From positions 1-64,000 of the forward strand of contig NZ_PUAP01000016.1 in NCBI RefSeq assembly GCF_002947535.1: a stretch of 64,000 bases of DNA, in the 5' to 3' direction. Of this stretch, positions 10,601 through 16,914 are shown piece by piece. Position 1 is the first letter of the stretch. Each line of letters opens with the position of its first letter. Under the pieces are notes generated by a model, which worked only from the letters and a program-made list of their open reading frames with translations, was not told the DNA's origin and made no database searches. The position numbers were made by a program, and so were the translations under genes. This DNA is from Enterococcus mundtii (GTDB lineage: Bacteria; Bacillota; Bacilli; Lactobacillales; Enterococcaceae).

Positions 10601-12167
10601 TTCTTCTAGCAATCACTTTTTCAACTACTTCACTATTTTCTAATTTTTGTAGATTTGCGAATACATAACGCATTGAGGTATCGTCTTCCAGCAACCACCC
10701 AGAACCCTCCTCTCGTAGATATTTTTTGACCGCTGTATTGATTTTTTCCGTCTCATTCCGTTCTTGAAAAAGAGCGTAATTAAACCAAAATGGCAGTTGG
10801 TTTTCACTCAACTCGTACTCAGGCAAGTTATTTTGAATGTATCTTTTAGTAGCTAAAAAAACAATATTAGTGGTTGCCATTTGCAAAGTCTCATAAGATT
10901 TCAACGAAGATTCCAATCGATGATCAGACCGTGGATTCAATGGGCTAATATCAAACCATGGAGCTGCTTCAACTCCCTTTACTTTCAGAACATCCCATTT
11001 ATCAATATAATAATTCAAAGTATCTGATAGTTTATTTGTTAAACTCCAAAGCTGTGAGAAGATCCCTTCCTCTCTAACATGTGTGATCGAACTGTTTTTT
11101 GAAAAAAACAGTCTTTGAAAAGATTCCGGTAAGAAATCAACTAGTGATGCAGATACTGACTCTGCATTCTTGGGTTGATCATCCGATAGAATTTGTTGCT
11201 CATCGTTCATGTAAAATACTCGATTCATCATTTCCAGAAAAAGATCGAGCACTGAAGTACCGTTTAAATCTTTCATCTGTTCCGTGAAGGTTGCATTTTC
11301 AGGAACGCTAAAAAAAATAGTGAATTGATCGGTCATATCTTTCCAAAAAGCTGCAATTACCAAATCCTTATTGATCGAAACTATCTCGCTGGTACTGCCT
11401 GAAGGAACTATGTCAGTTGATCTAAACTGATAGTTAACATTGGCTTCAAATACATTTTTTAATTTCTCAGCTGAATTTTTTGCTATAGAATAGGAGGAGT
11501 CGGTTTCTTCTGTACGTTGCTCAAAGTGATTTTGGGAGAGAGTTAGGGTGTGCTGTTCATTTGATTGCTGTGCTCTCAGAACAGCTGCTTGGCGGATTTT
11601 GCTAAACTGGTTTTGAGTATGATTCAAAGATTTCTGGGAGCCATGTTGCTTTTGATTAGAAAGTTCTCTATTCGTCGTATAATTGGCGCGTTTTGAGAAT
11701 AGCTGGGCAAGCTGTTGCATGTTGAGATTCCATTGATGTGCTTTAGCCGTTAGATAAATCATTGGATTAGTTGAGGATAGTTGCTCAATGAGGGGATTGA
11801 CTGTTTCATGAAAGTCTGGATAGCTGAAACGTTTGAGGTCTGCACTTGAACTTGATGAGGGGCTATCCATCGTGAATTTCTTTTCTTTTTGGCGAACCTT
11901 TAAATGAGTATCTTCTTTAAAAGCAGCTGACTGTTTCTTTCCCACTTGCTGACGTGTCAGTGGGACTTCCCCTACTATTTGAAAGTTTCCTAAGATATTA
12001 CAAATATAAAGGTAACCTGCTAAACTCTTTAGACCTTTTGGCGTAAGCGTATTTCCCATTTGATTTGTACTATAATTCGGCCACATTTGATCATTTAACT
12101 GTTTAAAATCCTCGTGACGTCTATTGTACAATTGACCAATCTCTTCGAAATAACTGTCTTTAGTCAC
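4689..12167 (-). CDS. Giant multidomain putative toxin with C-terminal HExxH gluzincin motif
   Basis: About 2,492 residues with no signal peptide. The ORF opens at GTG 12176, but GAGGAG overlaps that codon; a second GTG at 12167 is 8 bases from GAGGAG and is preferred (residue numbers below count from 12176). Order: Ser/Gln-rich N-terminus (1-250); five degenerate helical repeats ending in [IV][FYM]x[QK]W with Trp at 555, 727, 882, 1026 and 1147; a region reminiscent of Pseudomonas dermonecrotic-toxin-like proteins (about 1380-1600, including NPCPGPWIPRDI); a long hydrophobic stretch (about 1608-1700, IPFYDCIVGI to VIGVIRYIDPG) that could insert in membranes; beta-rich modules; a Pro-rich linker; and a C-terminal zincin with HEVTH at 2293-2297 and ENVSD at 2344-2348. 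The last matches the HExxH...ExxxD layout of gluzincins. A secreted or released effector is inferred; the secretion route is unknown. It appears to stand alone. Confidence 0.7.
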   Translation of the reverse strand: MTKDSYFEEIGQLYNRRHEDFKQLNDQMWPNYSTNQMGNTLTPKGLKSLAGYLYICNILGNFQIVGEVPLTRQQVGKKQSAAFKEDTHLKVRQKEKKFTMDSPSSSSSADLKRFSYPDFHETVNPLIEQLSSTNPMIYLTAKAHQWNLNMQQLAQLFSKRANYTTNRELSNQKQHGSQKSLNHTQNQFSKIRQAAVLRAQQSNEQHTLTLSQNHFEQRTEETDSSYSIAKNSAEKLKNVFEANVNYQFRSTDIVPSGSTSEIVSINKDLVIAAFWKDMTDQFTIFFSVPENATFTEQMKDLNGTSVLDLFLEMMNRVFYMNDEQQILSDDQPKNAESVSASLVDFLPESFQRLFFSKNSSITHVREEGIFSQLWSLTNKLSDTLNYYIDKWDVLKVKGVEAAPWFDISPLNPRSDHRLESSLKSYETLQMATTNIVFLATKRYIQNNLPEYELSENQLPFWFNYALFQERNETEKINTAVKKYLREEGSGWLLEDDTSMRYVFANLQKLENSEVVEKVIARRTQIAHIIFDTCRLSTHGMSDERANAIFLQWRNNNIFKNVQFKIVKKITWTPTKVLSNEEKNKPVSETTPATISSKKTDLERIDELVTDLMNNRNPLVSDGEILPIFYYQYDLFEHRAKTSEVNQQLKKLLEKSGITPSSDNGLALVKAIEKYSQEDWGSEKSYKSRKTQYLAYVILKAYGVGQSRLGDSLSANQLFGIFMQWKTNTLLEKNKYKKMDQQTIYYNLSPWEDSLLARNQEQKSESNQIYDDFIKERYDLISHEHPLIPFVYYPPLFDLRGNLVKAFHDLKKILDEKGIPTQGAYLADVSKAVENWIIAGETYKKMIKRVKKIAKIIVKTYKLEEKDLSIDKAFAIYLQWGNNNAYYGYTIEKDKRNYAYEWNKGNKREELDKKIITFLRENEIDSSKPTISEPLAFSLPNFTIEQNEVICKSMNNFLSERGFANDLSNKNILVKSAARWALVEGLEIDTIDWGKLKELVRVILGDEKERVISNEEAQQIFVKWMKDTIEMATPSLEVKPKENTLEQKQSQSMSKAIVSKWQSENIKNQIVLFFRQKGLLSERPTKEDLLLAVGKWFTQEGVGTVLMPEKVQAVAKVILNEMDLYGGKSDEKISNKDAEATVMKWVFETVLEKSVETYIVQNIISAPDPVTFTIGRLRKLFEVHELIEAGLIKQRPKKEEQETITKLWILLTKKMLPNYFLETSQLGDELLISDYESLMQLIGSKFLEDTGYRSNFNKNETNTLGMFLFDIATHQGIDNLNELNYFFVPALLATAQLEPERLNMAMELGIHKEFALSSFMSYYQKGYFNYMENQEDVEHLYEEYEEAFINWRRKKGLVNEVLAECERLGIRVSLFGDQVYLDGGNPCPGPWIPRDIEKWYTELTEEVADKHRALNKKLMEYAFHSLNIEDFNFIISPETHIYEASTQLKNEVRYYAPSAPGSIPPVFFGNRETWLDTTLNLEKTNILVAVNEKEERWYALKNLDKEGGYAIYRVDKDPMLYLKYGLFDKKNVWGGGYSKAGEKIRIGNKDYTFSSQVDRMNAITSKGDLRTVIDRIAQKHRDQLYRQLYDSGNDKTVASAVWDGVKHFIPFYDCIVGINNRDTKGAAISCTIDVVLLLPVLGQVTSLNLKFGLSVAKAAIVGGAEGIVKNSVRALPNVAEIESLVIGVIRYIDPGVELVKGSSQLVLQKLINMKTRAFIRKDIKPLLVKLDKIKIPSEPLSKELISAQLKKNGPRVFVKRVKAQLYMRVTNLKTRDVFGEYYTLRGEQLRVFEGQASFTSEQLDLINRLSSKVDIDQQFVEEKNLNVKFYGDGMILTGRKQGEQSSRYIIMKNKITPIRETVIKDQGVRYDICEGEQVFPVNYNGIEWYFEPATSRTLSEEALQKVSKNIDKFQSLKEPSTLSPPDDLGLMISETGRTYIKINERYVPLVLFHKEKQRYHLVKNDILEPMTVLRLDLANDQFRFETELEKRSLNFQSYAQPAGGKDDVPDDQIPSTSKGADSLFDHLASSSSQVLVDNRYPPYFQLPDTLPYAKEWNKLRQAIQLPDDTDIVEDPKVTVPVLSEFVPEFPPYVISDEAKLREQITSGIKGYFPEDSNPHYRVFSGIDITKAPESLKPFLKQFTAEFKNAHENFQKFIDKEKELSKEGTLATTTAGAYLIEMFRLGGAENQEQILKEIMKRLLSVAKKGAQLLQQTEDFNFKNIWLVSTDLLRDEVTKNYYSQIKGHMGAHAFVMRFDPECRIIFMLDSFHVDPATKPGKQAQPSPKDTLMHEVTHIVASSDDLISYPMSPIGFRNSGEDLRKRYEKKFLKLIHGEGFNSFVENVSDMLKLPTVTKQAVLDAVLTDKMLKANLQITDAEMLMACIRDIGLGRNFFERARIKRSLADQLGNGDLLFALAVIEAVNVENLVNEHQLETTLENAEITTEINVSQHTQGPSGNRSFSTIKNIGKTNSNDTNTRLMHKQEIRKRAELNL

Positions 12168-12176
12168 TATTTTCAC

Positions 12177-12636
12177 TCCTCAAATTTATTTTTTTTTCTA
12201 CATTAAAAAAAATAACACACACTTTAGAGCCATTACTTAAACTGTTACAATTGTTTTAGTATCCGAGCGATTTCTCTTGATCGACTTAACTACTTTAGTA
12301 GCACATACATCCATCGATCCTATATTTAATCTGTCTCAAGGCTAATTATAAGTAAATACAAGAAGTCTACCTCACCTTTTTCCAATTAAAAATTGAAAAA
12401 AAGTTTATCTAGTCAGAAGTTTCTTTATTCACAATTTTTTAAGTTATAACCTGAAAAAATGCTGATCCAGCAACATAGACAAGAATTTTTGGTAAAAGAA
12501 AAAGCCGTAAAAAACTTAAAATAGCACAAGGTCTATTTTGTTTTTTTCGACTTATTGTCAAAATAAGATTATCAAATTTTAGTATATTTCAAGGTAAGTC
12601 CTATTCCGAATTTAGCAACTTGCATTTGGATGAGTT
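12177..12636. other. Intergenic region upstream of the giant gene
   Basis: 460 bases without a gene, very A+T-rich, with poly-T tracts. The only structure noted is AAAATAG/CTATTTT near 12519-12540 followed by seven T on the plus strand, a weak terminator-like hairpin with no plus-strand gene before it. No convincing sigma-70 promoter pair for the giant gene was found, which leaves open an activator-dependent or silenced promoter. Confidence 0.5.
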
Positions 12637-13011
12637 TCAATTATCTTCTAATAAATCTTTCATTTCAACGACTTCGCGGTATTGATGGATTTTCGTGATA
12701 CCAATCACTTTATCGACATCAATACTAAAACAAATACCATTGCCCGGAACATCGATCTTGATGCCTTTTCCGATTGCATCCATCACTTCGTTTGTCAAAC
12801 TATCTGGAACTAATGTCAAAACGATATCCTTTTCTGGTGAAATATCCAACCCTAAAAATTTCCCTGTGTCATGGACACCAGAACCTCGTCCGTGTAAAAT
12901 CGTCCCACCGGATGCCCCAGCTTTTTTTGAGTAATCGATAACATCTTCTCCGATGCCGCCATCGACGATCGTAACGATCATCTCAAGATTCAGTGCGACT
13001 AAATCATTCAT
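12637..13011 (-). CDS. PII-like (GlnB superfamily) regulator linked to DUF1538 transporter
   Basis: A 124-residue soluble protein with the ferredoxin-like beta-alpha-beta pattern of PII relatives (EMIVTIVDGGIGEDVIDYSK ... GTILHGRGSG ... IVLTLVPDS). The Gly-rich segment GASGGTILHGRGSG is the T-loop-adjacent nucleotide-binding part typical of PII-like proteins. No Tyr-uridylylation T-loop motif is seen. Its start overlaps the stop of the upstream DUF1538 gene by 4 bases (ATGA), so all three genes are one operon. Known PII-like proteins sense nucleotides or small ions and bind membrane transporters, so control of the adjacent DUF1538 pair is the natural inference. Confidence 0.75.
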   Translation of the reverse strand: MNDLVALNLEMIVTIVDGGIGEDVIDYSKKAGASGGTILHGRGSGVHDTGKFLGLDISPEKDIVLTLVPDSLTNEVMDAIGKGIKIDVPGNGICFSIDVDKVIGITKIHQYREVVEMKDLLEDN

Positions 13012-13781
13012 TGTTGTTCCTCCAATTTTTGTAATTTTTCTTTGCTTCTCTGATCTCTTTTATCTTTTTGTTTATAGATGAAACCTAAGACCAATGTTGA
13101 CAATATTGGTGTCAAAGCGATCATTGCCACCACTCCAAATCCATCAATGATTGGATCTCGACCGTCGATCTGTGTGGCGATCGCCACGCTCATGGACAAA
13201 ATAAAGGTGGAACACATCGGACCTGTTGCGACACCTCCGTTATCAAAAGCCATTGATAGAAAAATCTTATCCACTTTTGCACCTAGGACAAATGCTAAGC
13301 CATAGCCCGGAACTAGGAAATAATAAAGTGAAAAACCAGCTAATAGGCGCCACATAGACAATCCGACCGCTAAACCGATCCCAATCGAGATCACCGCTAA
13401 CATCACCTTTGCATGAATCCTACCTTCACTTAATTCTTCGACTTGTTTGACCATCACATGGATGGCTGGCTCTGCAAATCCAACTAAAAATCCCATAACA
13501 AAACCTAAAGGAATCAAAATCTGGTTATTTGCTAAAGATGCAATCGCAGTCCCCAGATGTTGTCCTCCTGGTACATAAGCTACATTTACACCATGTAAAA
13601 ATAAAACTAGTCCGATAGTCGTGATCAAAAAACCTTTCATGATATCCAAAAAACGTTTTCTTCTTAATTTAAATGAAAGAAAGTTCATTAGTACAAATAG
13701 TATCACGATCGGTGCCACCGCAAGGATGACTTCATATCCGACTTGTCCGATACCAGCAAAAAACGTGATCAAAAAGTTCAT
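13008..13781 (-). CDS. DUF1538 membrane protein, second subunit (UmpAB-like cation/proton antiporter)
   Basis: 257 residues with about six to seven hydrophobic segments. The DUF1538 signature is seen as FDNGGVATGPMCSTFIL, and again as a preceding 'GFAEPAIHVM' segment. The paired DUF1538 proteins UmpA/UmpB have been reported as a two-component Na+(Li+, K+)/H+ antiporter in Halomonas, so ion exchange is the likely role. The C-terminus is a charged cytosolic tail (KQKDKRDQRSKEK) that could contact the PII-like partner. It overlaps both neighbours by 4 bases and must be co-translated with them. GGGGGTGAT is the ribosome binding site. Confidence 0.75.
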   Translation of the reverse strand: MNFLITFFAGIGQVGYEVILAVAPIVILFVLMNFLSFKLRRKRFLDIMKGFLITTIGLVLFLHGVNVAYVPGGQHLGTAIASLANNQILIPLGFVMGFLVGFAEPAIHVMVKQVEELSEGRIHAKVMLAVISIGIGLAVGLSMWRLLAGFSLYYFLVPGYGLAFVLGAKVDKIFLSMAFDNGGVATGPMCSTFILSMSVAIATQIDGRDPIIDGFGVVAMIALTPILSTLVLGFIYKQKDKRDQRSKEKLQKLEEQQ

Positions 13782-14461
13782 TGGAAGATCACCCCCAAGA
13801 TCATGACAGCCAAGATAGGGCCTAGCGACGCAATACCGACCATCCCGAAGCTGTCATTTTCATTTTTCCCTTGACGGATCATACTAGTCATCCCGCCAGC
13901 CAAAGCTAGAATAAATGGAACTGTCACAGGTCCAGTTGTTACCCCACCTGCATCAAAAGCGATCGGCATAAATTCATTACTAGTGAAAAAAGAAGCAATT
14001 AGAACGGCAAGATAGCCGATCACCATCAATTTATAATAAGATAGTTTAAATACGACTCGTAGTAGTGCAAAGGCTAAAAATACACCTGTTCCGACACTAA
14101 CTATACCGATCAATAAGACTCGGCCGATTTCTCCATCAGAAATATCAAATACTTGTTGACCTAACACTTGCACAGACGGTTCGGCAATCGTGATCACGAT
14201 GCCAATCAGAAACCCCAAACTAATGATGATTGGCAGACTTTTCTTTTTGATCATATATTTACCAACCAAATCGCCAACTTCCATCATCGAATAATCTGCA
14301 CCAAATAAAAAGAGACTCATGCCAACCATCATCATGATTGCTCCTAAAATGAATCTTCCCATGGTTTCAACATCTAATGGTGCAAATACAAAGGTCAGGA
14401 TAACGATCAATACCGTCATGGGCATGATCGCAATGATTACTTCTCTAAAATTTTTCTTCAT
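13778..14461 (-). CDS. DUF1538 membrane protein, first subunit (UmpAB-like)
   Basis: 227 residues, six or so membrane segments. It carries the same signature as its partner: FDAGGVTTGPVTVPFIL and GIVITIAEPSVQVLGQQV. The two proteins are paralogous halves and probably form a heteromer. The strong site AGGAGGAGGATAT precedes the ATG at 14461, and the gene is the first of the three-gene DUF1538-DUF1538-PII operon. Substrate (Na+, K+ or other cation) cannot be read from the sequence. Confidence 0.75.
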   Translation of the reverse strand: MKKNFREVIIAIMPMTVLIVILTFVFAPLDVETMGRFILGAIMMMVGMSLFLFGADYSMMEVGDLVGKYMIKKKSLPIIISLGFLIGIVITIAEPSVQVLGQQVFDISDGEIGRVLLIGIVSVGTGVFLAFALLRVVFKLSYYKLMVIGYLAVLIASFFTSNEFMPIAFDAGGVTTGPVTVPFILALAGGMTSMIRQGKNENDSFGMVGIASLGPILAVMILGVIFQ

Positions 14462-14632
14462 ATATCCTCCTCCTTACTTCTAGTTTACCTGATTAAAAGT
14501 AAGTTTACGAGGAAAAACCGTAAGCGATACCAATTTTATGTAAAAACTGTAAAAAAACAGTGATCAACTAGCTGAAGTATTTGAATTAGTCAACAAACAT
14601 GCTTTATTGCTTTGTAGAAATAAGTCTCAAGT

Positions 14633-14707
14633 ATATGCTATAAGCGATAAAAACCAAAAATAGCTAAACTATTTCGAGCTTTTATCGCTTATTTCTAAGA
14701 AGCATAT
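14633..14707. other. Long nested stem-loop in the intergenic region before the DUF1538 operon
   Basis: The region 14462-14813 has no gene. Inside it, ATATGCT plus ATAAGCGATAAAA (14633-14652) pairs with TTTTATCGCTTAT (14680-14692) and, after an 8-base bulge, AGCATAT (14701-14707). A second stem AAATAG/CTATTT is nested in the loop and is followed on the minus strand by TTGGTTTTT. On the minus strand this can serve as terminator of the ABC importer operon. The bulged outer stem is more than a simple terminator needs. Confidence 0.55.
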
Positions 14708-14813
14708 TTAATAACAGAAGTTATCCGTATATTGAAGGTCGGATGATAACGATTATCCTATTTTCGATCATTCAAGTGATAGTATCTGAAAAATGATATT
14801 CCAGACTTTCAGT

Positions 14814-15692
14814 CTATTTCACAGAACCGATCATCCCTTGAACAAATTGTTTTTGTAAGATGAAAAAGACAAGTGCAGTTGGTAAGGTCGCAATCACCAG
14901 CCCACTCATGATCATGCCATAGTCTGGCGTATACGATGCCCCCATGGCAGATAATACTAATGGAACCGTTCGTTTATCTGGGGATTGTAACGCCACTAAA
15001 GGCCAAAGATAATTATTCCAACTACTCATGAATGTGATGATTGCTGCTGCGGCATACGTATTTTTAGCCGTTGGTAAATAGACACGAAAGAAAATACTTA
15101 ATTCTTTAAGACCGTCTAAACGTGCTGCCTCTACTAAGTCCTTAGGAAAAGATTTCGCGTTTTGACGGAAAAAGAAAATCAAAAAGGCGGTACTTACTGA
15201 AGGTAAGATGACGACTAGAAAACTATTGATTCCTAATATTGTACCATTCAATTGAGAAAACATCCGATACAGCGGAATCATCAATGCCGCAAAAGGGACC
15301 ATCATCGATAATAACAAAATATTAAAAACTACCTCTTTTCTTTTACTCTTATAGATCTCAAAACCATAACCTGCCATGGAGGAGATCAATAAAGCAAAAA
15401 TCGTTGTAACGACAGCGATCATTGCAGAATTAAGTAAAGAGCGTGAAAAATTCAAGTCATTTGAAAAAAGATTTTGGAAATTGATCACTAAATTCTCACC
15501 GATCATCAGTTTACCTGAACTAATATCGACTGCTGTATTCGTCATCCCTAAAATCATCCAAACAAACGGGAAAATTGAAATAAAGGAAACGATGACTAAA
15601 GAGGTATATTTAAAAATGCTTAAAAGTAACTGTCCAATACTCACTTGCTTTTTCGTCATTGACCGGGGTTGACTACTTGTCATTTCTCTCAT
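14814..15692 (-). CDS. Carbohydrate ABC transporter permease, MalG/LacG-like
   Basis: 292 residues, six transmembrane segments, with the MalG-family ATPase-docking EAA loop seen as EAARLDGLKELSIFFRVYLP. The C-terminus QKQFVQGMIGSVK is typical of CUT1 permeases. The start at 15692 overlaps the upstream permease stop (ATGA) and AGGGAG lies before it. Last gene of the importer operon. The genes beside it encode galactosidases, so the likely substrate is a galactoside such as lactose, melibiose or raffinose-type sugars. No ATPase gene lies in the operon, so an MsmX/MsmK-type shared ATPase elsewhere is required. Confidence 0.85.
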   Translation of the reverse strand: MREMTSSQPRSMTKKQVSIGQLLLSIFKYTSLVIVSFISIFPFVWMILGMTNTAVDISSGKLMIGENLVINFQNLFSNDLNFSRSLLNSAMIAVVTTIFALLISSMAGYGFEIYKSKRKEVVFNILLLSMMVPFAALMIPLYRMFSQLNGTILGINSFLVVILPSVSTAFLIFFFRQNAKSFPKDLVEAARLDGLKELSIFFRVYLPTAKNTYAAAAIITFMSSWNNYLWPLVALQSPDKRTVPLVLSAMGASYTPDYGMIMSGLVIATLPTALVFFILQKQFVQGMIGSVK

Positions 15693-16558
15693 TTGCTCTC
15701 ACTCCCTATTTTAGTTTGAATCACTGATAACAAGACGATAAATAGTACGATAACGAAAGAAACAGCTGCGGCATAACCAAAATTCGGGGTGAATTTATAA
15801 CTCAAATTATAGATATATTGTGACAATGTCGTCGTGGCATTTGCTGGCCCACCACCAGTGATATTTTGTACCTCATCAAATAATTGCAAGGTACCAATCG
15901 TTGAAGTGATCGATGTGAACAAAATGATTGGTTTCAAGTTAGGGATCGTGATTTTTACGAATTGTTGCCACCTTGATGCGCCATCAATATCAGCAGCTTC
16001 GTAAATCTCTGGATCGATGTTTTGCATACCAGATAAAAAGAAGATCATATTATACCCTGTCCAACGCCATGTGATTGAAATGATGATCAATACTTTTGCC
16101 CAGAATGGATGAGTCAACCAGCCGATCGGATTATCGATCATTCCGATTCCAACTAGCAGATTATTGACTAAACCTGATTGGGAAAATAAGCTTTTCATAA
16201 TCAATGAATAACTGACCATTGAGGTGATACATGGCAAGAAAATCGCTGTTCTGAACAATCCTTTGAACTTCAACTTTTTATCATTCAGAAGATTTGAAAT
16301 AAACAATGCCAAAAACAACATGACAGGAACCTGTACTAATAAGTATAAAAAGGTATTGAAAAATGCTTTACGGAAAGTCGAATCTCCCAACATTCGTTGA
16401 TAATTTCCTAATCCGTTGAATGTCATGTTTACCGGAGGGCCACTTTGGAAAGAAGTGATCAGCGCTAACACCATTGGAATAAAAACCAAAATCGAAATCA
16501 TGATCACTGGCAGAACTAAAAACGCATTACCATTTCTGAATAGATCCTTTTGTTTCAT
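15689..16558 (-). CDS. Carbohydrate ABC transporter permease, MalF/LacF-like
   Basis: 289 residues from the chosen start, six membrane helices, EAA motif seen as EAADIDGASRWQQFVKITIP. It is the CUT1-family partner of the MalG-like permease with which it overlaps. The ORF is open to 16600, but GTGGGG lies 7-8 bases before ATG 16558, which is therefore preferred. It lies 356 bases after the solute-binding protein gene; the gap contains a strong hairpin, an arrangement that commonly lets the binding protein be made in excess over the membrane subunits. Confidence 0.83.
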   Translation of the reverse strand: MKQKDLFRNGNAFLVLPVIMISILVFIPMVLALITSFQSGPPVNMTFNGLGNYQRMLGDSTFRKAFFNTFLYLLVQVPVMLFLALFISNLLNDKKLKFKGLFRTAIFLPCITSMVSYSLIMKSLFSQSGLVNNLLVGIGMIDNPIGWLTHPFWAKVLIIISITWRWTGYNMIFFLSGMQNIDPEIYEAADIDGASRWQQFVKITIPNLKPIILFTSITSTIGTLQLFDEVQNITGGGPANATTTLSQYIYNLSYKFTPNFGYAAAVSFVIVLFIVLLSVIQTKIGSESK

Positions 16559-16914
16559 ATTATTCCCCACTTTCATTACACATATGTTGAAGAAATACAT
16601 GCCTCACAGAAAGTCAGACAAAATAGATTGTTATTTTCTTCTAAGCTTTGAACCACTGCCCCAATGATTGGTTCCATCGGACAGAGAATAGAAAACGAGC
16701 AGAACTTCTTATTTTTTCGAATACCATTGCTAAAGTGATACAGGATAGCTAACGGTGTGAATGTCCTCCATACGTTTTTCAATTAATTGCTTATTCCATA
16801 AACGATACCTTCAAACGAAAGAACACATTCGTTGATCCGTTTGAAAATATCGTCACCTGCTTCTTTGTTGTTCTAGTTATGATAGTCCAACTGTTGCTTT
16901 TCTAAAACTATGAC
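16559..16914 (-). other. Intergenic stem-loop between binding-protein and permease genes
   Basis: No gene is supported here (a 68-codon open frame lacks a ribosome binding site and resembles nothing). A 15-base imperfect inverted repeat, CGATACCTTCAAACG (16803-16817) against CGTTTGAAAATATCG (16838-16852), has 13 of 15 pairs. No strong T run follows on the minus strand. It is probably an RNA-stabilising or partial-termination element protecting the 3' end of the binding-protein message. Confidence 0.5.

Noticed and set aside
12519-12547. Plus-strand terminator-like hairpin upstream of the giant gene
   Set aside because: There is no plus-strand gene to terminate, and short A/T stems are expected in such sequence.
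16576-16782. 68-codon open frame in the gap of the ABC operon
   Set aside because: It has no ribosome binding site, no recognisable protein text, and overlaps the permease start region.
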